Counted from the stretch's first letter, positions 11,843-22,707 are shown. The stretch: DNA of 64,000 nt from Macrostomum hystrix (GCA_950097015.1 CATNEN010000034.1:7024501-7088500); one strand, 5' to 3'. Numbers and translations are program-made. The notes: generated from the sequence alone by a model not told the origin.

Positions 11843-13079
11843 CACATTTAAATACAGAATGGAGCTGGTTGAAGCTTCAGAGTCTGTTTCAAGGCTTTTT
11901 TTTCTTCGCTTTCTTCGAACTTTTTGTAGCGATTTAGAGGCCGAGCCGGTTCTGTTCAGTGTCCATGAATTTTTGCTGCAACTTGAGCTGCTGGTATCCG
12001 ACGAGAGGAAAAGTACGTCGACTGGACTGGATGTCTACAATTGTTTTTCACATAATCTTGGTCCTTTGTTAACTGTATAAGTATAGTATTTCCGCGTCGA
12101 AAATCATTGTTTAAAATTTCTGCATTTTTAGTATAACACATACGAATAAATGTCGAGAATTTTTCATGTTGTTTTTACAATTTCTCACCCACCCTCATAC
12201 ATGACCCTTGGTGCTCAAAAATGCATAGCAGTCAATCCATTCATTCATACCACCAATCAAGTACTTCTTGCGATACTTCAATATCAGTGGTAGTGACTGT
12301 TATTTAAAACATACCATGTCAAAAGACTGCTGTCCAGTTAAGCGATCTAGTCGGTTCTTTTGCAGAATCTTTTTTACCACAATCTTGGACGAATCCAAAC
12401 AGAAAATTTCAATAGGCGGAGCTCTAGAGAATTTACAATCGCTTATATACGCTCGTACATATACATCCGAGCTAATTGGATAGCTTTGGCGAGTTCGCTT
12501 CGATTTCTGAGAACATTAGCAGAACTTTTCCCACACTTTTACCTGGCGCCGAATTGACGGTGCGCAGCTAAAGATTTCTCTGAGCGACTATGCAGAATTT
12601 TATGACCAGGCGTTTATTACGAATGGCGAAACTGTGTTTGCCACTTATCAACAAGCACTTTTGCCAGTAAAATATTTTCTTTTTTTCTATGAATTCGTGT
12701 TTACGTTGCAGGAAAATGTTTAGAGAACGAAAGGTAGCCAATGTTGGCTGGCAAAATTCCTAGATGATTGCTGAAGATTTTTACGCTGTCAATCATTGCC
12801 AAGAAATAAAAGAAGTAAATACAAACAAAAGTAGTCAACAGTTTTTAGTGAAATGAATCTCGGCAGACTATTGTTTAAATCATTTTTTTAATAAAGTCCT
12901 CATATTGGCATCGCAATGGTCTTCGCAGAAGACACATGAAGACCCTGGAAAGCAGAAATCTAATATTTAAAACAAAACCGAAATACTTTTATACAGTAAC
13001 GAATATAGCATATTTACTAGCCTTCTTGATCGGCTCAACAAGAGTGCAACTCAAATAAAAGTTAAGAAGTGAGATAAGT
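11843..13079. other. AT-rich intergenic region upstream of the NACHT-WD gene
   Basis: Probably holds the NACHT-WD promoter and 5' untranslated sequence (near 11850-12100) and the 3' untranslated region of the C20orf27-like gene (below 13080). No further coding exon is recognised. Confidence 0.35.
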
Positions 13080-14656
13080 CTAATCCAAAAGCTCTTCAGG
13101 GGGCTCATTCGGTTCTTGCATGGCTATCGACTTGATGCCATTTTTCAAAATAGGCGTTCCCATCAGTTTGCCTACAACAAGGAGAAAAAATATTGTCGGT
13201 AGTTCCGTGCTATGTCGAAAAGAGACTATTTATCCTTCGATCTCCAGGACAATGAACAGCTAGCGCAAGCTAAAGACTAAGGGGGTCGGTGGCAGAGCGG
13301 TTAACGTGTTTGCCTCTCGCACCACGGTCCCTAAGTTCGATTGCACGGCGAGGCCACATTTATTTGGGGCGCAGCCGCGGAGAGAAGGCTTGGGGGCTTG
13401 TCGTGCAATTTACGCCCTTGAGGGCCAACCTCCAAGGCACAGTGAGGTTGTACACTGTCTGGCGATGAGAAAGTCGTATAGTATCTGTGTGCGAGTGTGC
13501 TCAGGAGTCAGCGAAATGGACAGAACTTGCCTCCTCGCTGGCTGCGGGTCTAGTGTCACTAAATGATGTGCCATTGCCCGCAGCCCTCCTGCAATTATTA
13601 TTTATTATTATTATTATTATTATTAAGCTAAAGACTATAAATTGAAGCTAATAATAATAAAATAAAAAGAAATGATTACACCTGCCCCAATATGGCCAGA
13701 TGTGCAGCCGACAGCACAGCCGCAGTTATTGCGCGGCGCATTTGAAGGCTGCGTACGAGTACGGCTGTTCAGTCCATGGACTGGGGGGACGCCACACCCA
13801 CCTTCAATTATCCCAGCTGACGCTGGTACCCTTTAATAGCTGGGTGAACTGAAGCAATAATGCAGAGTTAAGTGTCTTGCTAAAGGACACAAATTGTTCC
13901 AGTGGAGTCGAGAACCGAAACCCCCGACCTTTAAGTCGTGAGTCCGACGCTCTAACCACAAGGCTACAACCTCTGAAGCTAAATAGTTTGATGAAGGCTC
14001 CATTGATGACTTGCTCGATGACACAATCGAAGTTTCTGCCTTCTCCAAATGTGTGAAAACGAGAAAATGACCCAAAACGGTTTTCCACTTCTCCCAAAGA
14101 AAATTGAGCATCAAGCCGATGCTATTAGCTTTGTTAATATGTCTCGAACGTGCAGCGGCTTATTATCCAGAAAAGGTTCGGCTTCATTGCGGTTGCGATC
14201 GATCCTTCTTTGACAGTGTGACTATCGTAAATATGATAACAATGGATGGATTTAGAAAATCAATATTAAAATTGCACAATAATCATACTAACCTATTACT
14301 TTGGCGTGAAAGCGAACAAGCAAAGTTTGCGTGTTGTCACTGCTACTTAGCAACGACGTCATCACCAGGAGACCTTCTGGGTGGGCGAACAAGTGAAAAA
14401 TAAATTCATCTCTATTGGAGTCCAATCTGCGACTGCCCACAAGTTTTACTTTTGGCCGCGTGTCGGAGGTCGGATTGGTTCCCAACTTATGAAGCACTGG
14501 CGGCAGCTGAATCTCGTACACGTGTCCAGACTGCAAAAAGCCCAGTTGAACATTGACAGAGTCATCCGTGCCTGCTTCAACAGTGACATAATCTGACTGG
14601 TGCGGCACGATGTCGGATTCGAAGCGGACGCGATTGTGTAAGTGCTTGTCCGCCAT
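13080..14656 (-). CDS. C20orf27 / UPF0687-family protein
   Basis: Two exons on the minus strand: 14656-14293 and 13171-13080, total 456 nt, 151 residues plus stop; the vertebrate C20orf27 protein is somewhat longer (about 174). The start is the ATG at 14656. Matching blocks in order are LGFLQSGHVYEI, the FAHPEGLL region and RFHAKV in exon 1, and GTPILKNGIKS in exon 2, mirroring the conserved core and GTPxLxxGxK tail of the family. The donor is G|GTTAGT and the acceptor TTGTTGTAG|GC; phase 1 joins correctly. The vertebrate protein has been proposed as a secreted adipose signalling factor, but no signal peptide is visible here, so I make no functional claim. The 1.12-kb intron is largely made of two SINEs. 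Confidence 0.85.
13280..13624 (+). mobile_element. SINE-B, complete copy with 13-bp target duplication
   Basis: tRNA-derived head with a perfect A box (tggcagagcgg, near 13291) and B-box-like agttcgattgc (near 13333), a body of about 230 bp and a (TTA)n tail. It is flanked by the exact direct repeat aagctaaagacta at 13267-13279 and 13625-13637, the signature of LINE-mediated insertion. A 3' fragment of the same family lies at 43830-43876. The element sits in the intron of the C20orf27-like gene, antisense to it. Confidence 0.9.
13652..13974 (-). mobile_element. SINE-A copy 2, with 9-bp target duplication
   Basis: Read on the minus strand it begins with a tRNA-like head carrying an A-box-like tagccttgtgg and B-box-like gggttcggttctc, then the ttcagttcacccagct and cagtccatggactgaaca blocks, the ggggcaggtgtaatc end and an AT-rich tail. 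Direct repeats tgaagctaa at 13643-13651 and 13974-13982 flank it. It lies in the intron of the C20orf27-like gene in the same orientation as the gene. SINE-B's right duplication ends only 6 bp away, so two SINEs inserted side by side. Confidence 0.88.
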
Positions 14657-15869
14657 GCCCCTGCCTCGATCATATGAAGAATTAAAATGGAAACAAAAAA
14701 TATAAACCGATTAATTGGTTAGTGACATGCATATTGTATCTTTTAATTCATTCTTTTGTGAAGAGTATCAAATTATTGAATTTTCTAAAAAGGTATAAAT
14801 ATAAATTTAGACGCAATAGTTTTATAGTAAAAACAATTCTACATTTCCCTAAATACTGTAATTACCTTTAAAATGATATAATAGCAAAATGTGATCAGAT
14901 CAAACAAAATCAAAACTTGAACATATCTATCCTAAAGTTTAAAGACTAAAGTTTAAAAGTAAAAGTTGTTTGACAAAATATGAAAATGATATACAACTAG
15001 GCAAAATTATACTTAATAATTTCAACTTCTCCAACTTCTCCACAATAATTACTTTAAAAAATATTTAAACATGGCGAAAATTGTTGAAAAAGCAGTTAAT
15101 TTGATATACGCAATATAAGAAACAATAGGATAAAGAGAACAAAATAAGGCAACTTTAATTATTTGATACAGCATTATAGCCGTAGATTATATTGCAAATA
15201 TAAGCTATATGTCAAGCAAAAGAATGTATTAAAATGTTTTCTTAATCCCTCAAAATAAACAAAGTAAATAGTACTGTCCGGACTGAAATAACAAGAATGT
15301 GAATAAGGTACAAACAAAAGTTTAATATTAAAGTAGCCTATCGAAATTGCCACCAATTGGCAAAAAAATGGTGGTCTATAAAATTTCAGCAAATATTAGT
15401 ATCTCTCTCTATTGTTTACAGATAAGAGATACAAACAGAGCAAAAGACCGACACGCACACATAAAACATGAGCAGTTTCTAGTTTATGAAACTCGCTTTA
15501 AGGTCTTACATGTATACACAAGGGTCACAAGCTATTTGTTGCATCAAGTTTCAAACTCAGAGTAGATGATACATTTTCAGCAGTTTGACCATCACGAAAA
15601 ATTTATATCGATATGAACTTTTACTGTACTAGTAAAGATATAACAGTGAAATCTGCTTAAACATTTTTTTCGAGCCTTGTCAATTCTTTCGAATATTTAT
15701 TTGCATTGCAATCAATATCTGACAAAAAGTAAGTATAAACTTTGTTTAAACACGTTTTCGAGAGGCATTTACGTTACGTTTCTTTACTTAGTTACTAATT
15801 GTATTGTAATTAATGGAACTTGCGCCACGGCACAAATGGAGGATGACTCGAGTAACATAACGGGTGTCT
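14657..15869. other. AT-rich intergenic region
   Basis: No ORF above background, RNA gene or repeat family is recognised. It separates the C20orf27-like gene from a decayed transposon. Confidence 0.4.
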
Positions 15870-16017
15870 CGAAAACTGAGGCCAAATAAACTGTCAATTG
15901 TGGCGTTACCTCTCAACCGACAAGTTTAAAACTTAACAAAATGATTGTAAAAACTTTAAAGTTTTTTTCAGTTTTTTTCAGTAAAGACAGCTCAGCTCAT
16001 ATCTTCAACATTAATAT

Positions 16018-17133
16018 GTGGCCATTAGACTAGCAGCTTTTTTAGCTCAACTGCGTGTTGGAGAAAGTGTTGATGCAAATGTGGCAACTAATCGTAAAAT
16101 CGGTCTAACTCGGCAGTCGCTAGCTCGTATGGCTTGTAAATTCACCGAAGCTCAGCGGCTCAGGATCGTTGAGTTTTTTTTATCAAAGTGGAGAGAGCGT
16201 TGTTCGAAAAGCGGAATGTGCAGCGTCTGATCGAAAAATTCCGCGGCAAAAAAACGCTGCAAAGGATTTAGTGGCCGATCACAGACTGCAAAAACAGAGG
16301 TGAAAAATTTTGACGTCTTGGTAGAAATGCACGAAAGACGGGCTTCGATCAGGCAGGTGTCAGCTATCTGCGCATTTCCCACGCAACCGTTCAATGAATT
16401 GCTAAAGGTGCTCTCCACCTGCACCCGTACCGCGCCGAAGTGAAACACGGGCTTCTTGACGCCGACTTTGTGCAGCGCGCGTATCTCTGCATGAACATAT
16501 ACTGTAGCAGGTGCCATTGCAACATGCAACGATTGTTTTCGTCGACGAGGCAACATTCCGCACGGACGGCACGAATTTGTGGAACGACCGGCTGTGGGCA
16601 GTGGCGGGCACGCGACAGGACATTTCAGCTGCAGGCCAGCATCAGCGCACAACAGTTTTGGCAGCATTCTCAAGTGGCTGCGTGGCCCTTACTTTTTTGC
16701 TCGGACGGTGACAGCAGCTGCATACAGTGACATGCTGCAGAACTTCCTGACTTGGAAGCTGCGAGTCTCTGCGACTGTGTGGTTCCTAATGGATGGAGCA
16801 CCTGCTGACACTGCATTTGAGACGCGACAGTTCCTAGTCGGCGCTTTCGGAGCTGACAGACTGATTGGCCGGTTTTTTGACGTGCCGTGGCCATCGCGAT
16901 CGCCCGACCTCAATCCAGTCGACTTTTTTCTCTGGGGCTTCATGCGAGACCGCGTGTACGCCAATTGCGGTTTCCATGGCAAGGCACAACTGGATGCTGC
17001 TATCTTGGAGGCGTTCAACTGGACGCGGGAGAATAGAATGGATGCAGTGCGGAAATGCGGCTGTCGTTTCCGGCCCGTCTGCAAGAGTGCATTGCAAACT
17101 ATGGAAGGCAGCTCGGCACAGGTGAAGTGGTGA
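16018..17133 (+). pseudogene. Decayed DDE transposase (IS630/Tc1/mariner superfamily)
   Basis: Homology is spread over all forward frames, broken by frameshifts and stops. It runs from an N-terminal HTH-like piece (FTEAQRLRIVEFF, near 16143) through FVDEATF (first catalytic Asp, near 16534), GPYFF and FLMDGAP (second Asp, near 16785) to SRSPDLNPVDFFLWG (third acidic position, near 16900-16940). The second Asp and the Asp of NPVD are separated by 42 residues, so this is not a classic D34D mariner but resembles the DD41D-type group common in arthropod genomes. No terminal inverted repeats could be identified. It is non-functional as it stands. Confidence 0.8.
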
Positions 17134-17390
17134 ATGCGCCTGCTCTTTCTCTCGGGTCTCTGTTGCATCACACTGTTTGTGATTGTTGATTTGTTACATG
17201 ATCTGTGTTTGTTCTCACTTTCTGTCTGTTCACACTTTCTCCACATCAGCAACTTCTGCTGCTGTCTGTGGCAATTGTCTCATTGTGCTTTCATAATATA
17301 TGCTTCCGAATTGCACTCTTAGTTTACACAGTCAGCTGCCGGAAAAAAACGAAAGAGGGCTGCAATACACAATGCAATGGAAAATTCCGT
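17134..17390. other. Spacer between transposon remnants
   Basis: CT-rich sequence with no clear gene; possibly the transposon's 3' flank. Confidence 0.3.
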
Positions 17391-17765
17391 ATGGGAATAT
17401 ATTTTGTAGTAAGTGCAAAACGGAAGTTGAAAAAACGAGGTCCACTTCCTATTTAAGTGCAGTTGAAATATGTATTGCACTGCACGTTCGAATTTTGAAA
17501 AGAACATTTCTGGGAAAACTCCCAATTTCGCATCCTTAACAGCAGAAGAGAAATCTACGAGTAACTACATAATGGCACAAGAAGATAGGGAAACCCCTGA
17601 AGCTTTAGCAAAATACATCATAGATATCTCTTAAATAAGGGAACAGCTGCCCTGAAGCTATTAACATTTAACGATATACACTTATATTTTTTATTCCTGG
17701 CGTCCCTTGTGTTTTTGCTGCTTTTATTTTTAACACCTTTGCTCTTCCTTCCCAGCTCAGTAGAA
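17391..17765 (+). mobile_element. LINE 3' fragment, family D copy 1
   Basis: A 5'-truncated non-LTR retrotransposon tail. It shares long stretches with 36772-37170 (opposite orientation): the CSKCKTEV zinc-binding motif, the lysine-rich end of the ORF, and a 3' untranslated region with tttattcctggcgtccctt and a terminal ccttcccagc. In this copy the frame is broken just after the CxxC motif. Confidence 0.7.
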
Positions 17766-17909
17766 AATTCTTACAAAACTTTGTTTTTGTATGTTCTTTT
17801 TTTGTCGAGTAGAATATTCTCAGAAAATGAAAAATTAATAATAAATTAATTGTCTTCATCGAATAATATTTAAATATCATTGATACATAAAGCTAAAAAA
17901 AATTTTCAT

Positions 17910-19404
17910 TTACGAAGTCTCTTGCTGCTGAACATTATGGTAGTATTGCCTCGCTAATGCCGGTTGACGGTTCGACTGTAATTGCTTTGTCCTGCATCTC
18001 TGGCGTCCCCGCAGCAAGTGAACACTAGTCCGACCGGCGCCACCGGCCCCTCCGCCGCTTGCATGCGCATTTGGCTTGATCCCAAGCCAACAACGCCGCA
18101 GGCGCAAGCGCAGGCGCACTCTAAATTCTGCGCTAGAGCCGCAGTACACAACAAAGTTTACTAGACTGTCCACCAGCATGAGAAGGTTGAGAATGCGGGT
18201 GTTACATCGACGCTGCTTAAAAAATCTTAGCAGTGCGCACACAAATGTAGGACAATTAAGTGATATAAATGCCAGTGAGAGGGGTAGCACAATGCGAGTG
18301 GCTCTCATGCAGAGGTAGGCTGACACTGAGGATGCTCTGCGCTTTGAGCATGTGATTGCAATCACGCCAATCGAACTCAACCCAACCAGAGCTACTGGTA
18401 GCGCTCGCGAGAAGATGAAACGACCTGCGCGAGGTTGATGAAAAAATCATATCAAAGCAAGCCTATCCAGTTGGTTTGTTGTGCCTGTATCGCAGAACAA
18501 TACATTATAATCCTATAGATTGAGCACTATAAAGAATGCATTTCTAGTAAGCTTAGAAAAAAACTGTGTTAATAATAAATTTAACTTGATTAGTCGAGAC
18601 TAGTGATGGTACAATAGCCTTTATGTACACAAGTGAATTCACTGACACGTACTCTTATTTTAAGACTCTAGCGAACTAGATAATAGCCTCTCCTATGTCA
18701 ATCTCCTCAAAATGTGAATGTCATTTTAGACCCTATAGATTCAGTTCTGGCCAAGTCTTACCAAGGTGAAAATGGGCCTTCAGCGCAGCGGGTAGACGAT
18801 TGTTGGGCACTAGATAGACATCCCCGCCGCTGCATTCCAGGAACAGGTTCATGAAGAGGCTGGCCGAAGAGTCGGACAATGACAGAATCGCTAGGACACC
18901 GATTGCGCAGCGATTCACCAGCGGTCGTCGGAGCAGTCGCCATCGCCCCGACGGTGAGCAAAGTAGCGTCTCAAGTCGGGCGGCCGACAGCAGGACGATT
19001 TGCCAGTTGCGCAGGCGCAGGCCCAGATTGTTGAGAGTGGCGCCTACGGCTGCCAAACGGAGCAGCGGCAGGCAGAGTTGTGGACGGGGCACAGGTGCTT
19101 TGAACATGCAGTCAGTGGGCAGATGGATGGCGGCTAGCAGGAGGTAGCCAGAGTTGCAGACGATCTCGCCGATGCACAGCCAGCTGAGGTTCAGCCAGAG
19201 CGAGCGACTGTGCCCGCGCATGTCCGGGAAGACTGTCAGCGCAGCGGCGTTGAGACAGACGCCCAGCAGGGAGAGAACCGCAGCGCAGGCATACTCGAGT
19301 TGGTAGTCTGGCCGGCTGAAGCAGCCAGAGCACAGGCTCCGCAGCCGATCTCGGCTGCAGTTTCCATCGGCAATTTCCGTCAAAACAGCGCCGAAGTCTG
19401 ACAT
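17910..19404 (-). CDS. Rhodopsin-like GPCR, peptide (FMRFamide-receptor-like) type
   Basis: Two exons on the minus strand: 19404-18762 and 18424-17910 (1,158 nt, 385 residues); donor G|GTAAGA, acceptor CTCGCGCAG|GT, 337-bp intron between TM4/ECL2 and TM5. Seven hydrophobic segments lie at about 37-59, 69-93, 112-140, 164-188, 216-240, 258-282 and 291-310. Family hallmarks: N52 in TM1, C111 and C191 able to form the TM3-ECL2 disulphide, a basic patch after TM3, P273 in TM6, and NFVVY in TM7, where peptide receptors of FMRFamide type often have N-F/L instead of N-P. An extracellular NCS glycosylation site is at 15-17. Unusual are Glu80 at the usual TM2 Asp and A142-R143-L144 at the DRY motif. 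The tail has an Arg-rich helix 8 with a Cys. The ligand cannot be told from sequence. A TATA box lies 89 nt upstream of the ATG. Confidence 0.82.
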
Positions 19405-19492
19405 TAGTTGATGTTCGATTCGCGAGATTCACGGCTTCGACGGAGCGGCAGGGAATGGAAGCGGATGTTGCGGAGGTGGCAGTGCATGCGTG

Positions 19493-19501
19493 TATTTTAT
19501 A
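19493..19501 (-). promoter_or_regulatory. TATA box of the GPCR gene
   Basis: TATAAAATA on the minus strand, 89 nt before the GPCR start codon. With the usual spacing of about 30 nt, transcription would start near 19465, leaving a leader of about 60 nt. Confidence 0.4.
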
Positions 19502-19504
19502 CGG

Positions 19505-19960
19505 ATTCGGGGCTGAGGGAAGGCAGAGGAAAGCAAACACAGCAGGATGTGTCTGCAACGGGCACAGCTGGGAAGGCGACGTAATACTAAAGCGTGGGCT
19601 ATTGCTTTTTGCAATGCAAACAAGAAAACGCTAAAAGAAAAAAGCCTTATCAACTGGGGTAAAGCTGGAATCAGATGTAGAAAGGGGAGTTTAACATCAA
19701 TGGGGCATAGCCAATTCCAGAAATTGCCAATCGATCATTATCAGCCAACAGAGAAAATCGGCTCCACAGCAATAGTCAACTATTGCTTCGGCCAACAGTG
19801 TCAGATGTTCTGAAAAGTGAGCAGCATTACGTGTGTACAGCTCGTGTTCAAGTCTATGTTTGCAATTGAATTTGAGTGACACTTTGCCTTCATATTTCCT
19901 AATATGGTTTATGATTTACGAAGTGTTGATCCAAGTATACATTAGGTCACGGAGCTTGTG
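19505..19960. other. Intergenic, nothing recognised
   Basis: No gene or repeat is seen between the GPCR promoter and the LINE fragment that starts at 19976 (its left target duplication is 19961-19975). Confidence 0.35.
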
Positions 19961-19975
19961 CAAGCGAACTTGATT

Positions 19976-20798
19976 GACTTACTTGACTTAGCTGCAGGGG
20001 GCATATTATGGATGCAGCGGGGAGGCGTTGCGCCCATTCCGCTAGCCCCTGGCGACCACGGGCAACTAAAGCTGCGGTGTCGCGCAGGGGGATCCGGTGA
20101 TGCCCGGCGTCCACAGCGCGGTCCTCCTCCGGAGAGTCCAGGAGGTGGAGAGTACGCTCGCCCGGTGGCACATAGGTAACGGACGAGCTGGCAGATGTTC
20201 TCAGGCCTGAAAACGTCGGAGAGATCCAGGGTTTGGGCCGAGATAGGTGAGCCTGTCCTGAGTCGAAGGCGGGGCAGTCGCAAATAAAATGCTCTGCATC
20301 CTCAACGTAGGAGAGGCAGAAAGGGCACTCCTCACTGCGGATTTTGCCTAGCAGGAAGCGGTGCCTAGCGAAACAGCCATGGCCACAGGGGGCCATGGTA
20401 ACTGCCCTGATGTCCCTGCGGTTAAGTCAAGCAGGGCTTTGCGAAGGGCAGTGGAGGGACAAGGAACAGCAGCGCGAGACTGCCGACAATCGGCGGTATT
20501 GATCCACCTGTCCTTGTGCTTTGAGGCCACCCACTGGTTAATCCGAGTGTTGACGACGGCGGTAGGGTAGATTCCTGCAGGCACGGGGGCCAAAAAGCGA
20601 ACCCGTCGAACCGGCCTTGGCGAGGCTGTCGGCCAATTCGTTACCAGGGTGGCCAGAGTGCCCTGGAATCCACCTTAGGGACACCTTGTTATGGGTCCCT
20701 AAGCGGTTGAGTTGCGCAGTCGAGGACTGTGCGCGAGCAGGTGTGCGTGCGTCCAAGGGCATGGATCGCTGCCTGGCTGTCCGAGTGTCCTGGCTAAT
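19976..20798 (-). mobile_element. 5'-truncated group-I LINE with 15-bp target duplication
   Basis: Minus-strand remains of an ORF2 C-terminus: RNase H motif [21 protein letters not shown], the CRQSRAAVP block and a C-terminal CPFC...HFICDC zinc motif. The same order is seen in the full LINE at 23.2-29.3 kb, but the copies are clearly diverged and this one is frameshifted. It ends in a repeated aagtcaa-type tail. The direct repeat caagcgaacttgatt at 19961-19975 and 20799-20813 brackets it exactly, proving a truncated target-primed insertion. Confidence 0.9.
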
Positions 20799-20910
20799 CA
20801 AGCGAACTTGATTAGATAACTGCTGGGAAAAATTGTGACAGAATGCATAAAAGTTCACTCTATCCAGAAATTGTTTCTTTGAGTCTTGAAACTAGATCTT
20901 TGTTGACTTA

Positions 20911-21475
20911 CATTGACTTACAATAACAACTGCAACAACAAGAACAAGAACAACAGCAACAAACTACAACAGCCCAGAAAAGCCAACGCGGGCTGCTGTT
21001 AAAATGCGCGCGCAAACGCAGAACTGCGCACTATCGCGAGTCCGCGAGGGTCAGAAATGCCTGCGTCATTCAATAGTAGGTCGGCATAACGGTGCGATCT
21101 CGCCTGGCCTCGCCGCCACGACCCCTATAGGGAAAGCAGCAGCTCATCCTGCAGTGGCACAGGGCAGCGCTGCTCTGCACGAATGACGTGGCCGGCAAGC
21201 TGCTAGGCTTGGCTGGCAGAGCTGGGCCCGACGGTAAAGCTCCGCATTGCTGATGTTGGTGGTGGTGGTCAGGCGAGTAGTGGACACCAAAAGCGGCACG
21301 CAGAAGGCCTGCGTGGGAGGCGTTGAGTTGTTTCTACTGCGAGCCGGTCAGGGTCCATGTTTGGGCGTTGTAAAGGAGAACGGTCTCAATGACGGCCTGA
21401 AACAAGCGCCCTCTCAGCCGATCCGGCATCGCTGGACATTGCAGGACAGTCCGCACGAATCGAAAGGCTCATAGA
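20911..21475 (-). mobile_element. Decayed LINE fragment of a second clade (RTE/Jockey-like ORF2 end)
   Basis: The minus strand reads RGRLFQAVIETVLLYNAQTW, then in shifted frames an LLRAAFGV block, AGHVIRAEQRCPV and YADLLLNDAG, the characteristic end of RTE/Jockey-type ORF2 proteins (xLFxAVVETVLLYGxETWT ... LRxxLxV ... AGHxxR). Several frameshifts and stops are present. On the minus strand it is followed by a GTT/CTT-rich tail and then gtaagtcaatgtaagtcaa, a terminal motif like that of the two group-I LINEs nearby. Confidence 0.6.
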
Positions 21476-21850
21476 ATGGTCAGATAATTTAGACCTGAGC
21501 ATTAAGTCGGAGTATAAAAATAACTTTCTGAGGCTCTTTCCCTGAGAATATTGTAACGATATTTTTCTGCCAACCAATCAAAGCACAGAGAAAAACTGGC
21601 TAAATTAAGTTGTCAAAGACGATAACTTTCTTTAATCCAGTCTTTTTTTCAACACATTTAAAACAAATTAAGCTATTTGTTTCATTTCTCGGCTTCCTCA
21701 TTCGACTTCCAGCTTTCGAGTGCCTTCGCTTCGACTGCTGCGTGGTCCAAAGTGCACGATGACCTATCTGAATACGTTTTGCTCACAGCGTCCGAGCTAC
21801 CAGATCAGTCCCTAATGCATCCTAGCTGCCACGGTTGAAGGAAGTCTTGT
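21476..21850. other. Spacer upstream of the fibrinogen-domain gene
   Basis: No clear gene. It may contain the promoter of the fibrinogen-domain gene. Confidence 0.3.
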
Positions 21851-21968
21851 GGCAGCAGCCACTTACTCCAGCGAAGACAAAGTTTGTCGCCACTTCCAGT
21901 GCCGACTCGGCCAGTCTGGCTGTAGAAAGTGCAGGAACTTTCAGAATAGCGAGCTGCCAACTATATGG
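21851..21968 (+). CDS. Possible upstream exon of the fibrinogen-domain gene
   Basis: An open stretch with five Cys, ending GCRKCRNFQNSELPTIW just before a GTAGGA donor. The CRxCRxxQNSxLP part loosely resembles the first strand of fibrinogen-like domains (CxxCxxLxxSGxxSGVY). Splicing to an AG at 22063-22064 would keep the frame. The start codon and true left boundary are not visible, so this is tentative. Confidence 0.2.
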
Positions 21969-22064
21969 GTAGGAATTGTTCAGCTTTGCTTAATGCGCTT
22001 GCTTGCTTTTTGCATGTCTGAGTAAATTATAACAAAAGCAATAACAATTGCTTGTGTAGATTAG

Positions 22065-22658
22065 ATTTATCGATGGCGAGCAAAGCTGCTGGAAGACCGG
22101 GTGGATGCATCCGTGAGCTTCACCAGAGCCTGGAACGAATACTTGACCGAATTCGGTCAGGGGGAGAAGGGAAACTTCTGGATCGGACTGGAAAGGCTTC
22201 ACCTGCTCACGCTCAACGGTGGTCGAAGAGTCCGATGGGAGTTTAGCGTTTGGAACGGCACCTGGTACTGGGCCGAGAGCGTCAACTTCTCGGTGGCTGA
22301 CAGCTCGGACAAGTTCCGGGCCAGTTTGGGCGCTCTTGACGCGAGCAGGTCGACTGTCGGCCAGTTCCCGCTGGATGATGTTCGATCGATGCACAACCAG
22401 CAGTTCTCCACCATCGACTCTGATAACGACGCGCTTGATGGCTCATTTGCGACGAGATACAGCAGCGCCTGGTGGTTCAGCTCTTGTGCCAACTTTGATC
22501 CCAATCGGCTGTATTTTATCCCACCCGAAGCCTTCAACATGGGCGACTATGGCAAACTTTGGAAAGGAATTTTCTACTGGTATCCAGGAGCTCAGTATCC
22601 TGTCACCTACGATTACTCTATGCGCACCTTTGAGTGCCTCATCCTGATTACCTTGTAA
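22065..22658 (+). CDS. Fibrinogen C-terminal domain protein (ficolin/tenascin-like), partial
   Basis: The frame is open from just after TAG at 22062-22064. It matches fibrinogen-related domains in order: RVDASVSFTRAWNEY, GNFWIGLERLHLLT, a WNGTWYWA strand, HNQQFSTIDSDNDALDG (the calcium-site and ligand-pocket region), SSAWWFSSCANFDPNRLY and a C-terminal YSMRTFECLI in the place of the usual YSLKRTEMK. Such domains are extracellular lectin- or matrix-type modules, often acting in innate recognition. No signal peptide or collagen/coiled-coil region is visible, and the N-terminal subdomain with its Cys pair is missing or lies in unrecognised upstream exons. An AATAAA at 22708-22713, 50 nt after the stop, supports a real 3' end. 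Confidence 0.75.
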   Translation: MYRWRAKLLEDRVDASVSFTRAWNEYLTEFGQGEKGNFWIGLERLHLLTLNGGRRVRWEFSVWNGTWYWAESVNFSVADSSDKFRASLGALDASRSTVGQFPLDDVRSMHNQQFSTIDSDNDALDGSFATRYSSAWWFSSCANFDPNRLYFIPPEAFNMGDYGKLWKGIFYWYPGAQYPVTYDYSMRTFECLILITL

Positions 22659-22707
22659 TTGCCGGAATGCTTATATTCCGGTTCAATGAAATATAAACAC
22701 GACTAAG

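Noticed and set aside
13280-13355. Functional tRNA gene
   Set aside because: A and B boxes are present, but the sequence continues into a SINE body with a TTA tail and target duplication, and no proper acceptor stem closes the fold.
13905-13974. tRNA gene on the minus strand
   Set aside because: Same blocks occur in other SINE-A copies followed by the same body, and the element is flanked by a target duplication.
15860-15880. Possible left terminal repeat of the decayed transposon (gggtgtctcgaaaac)
   Set aside because: No inverted counterpart was found downstream of 17133.
19947-20396. 149-codon minus-strand ORF as a separate gene
   Set aside because: It is a frameshifted piece of the truncated LINE, with the same zinc motif as the full LINE.
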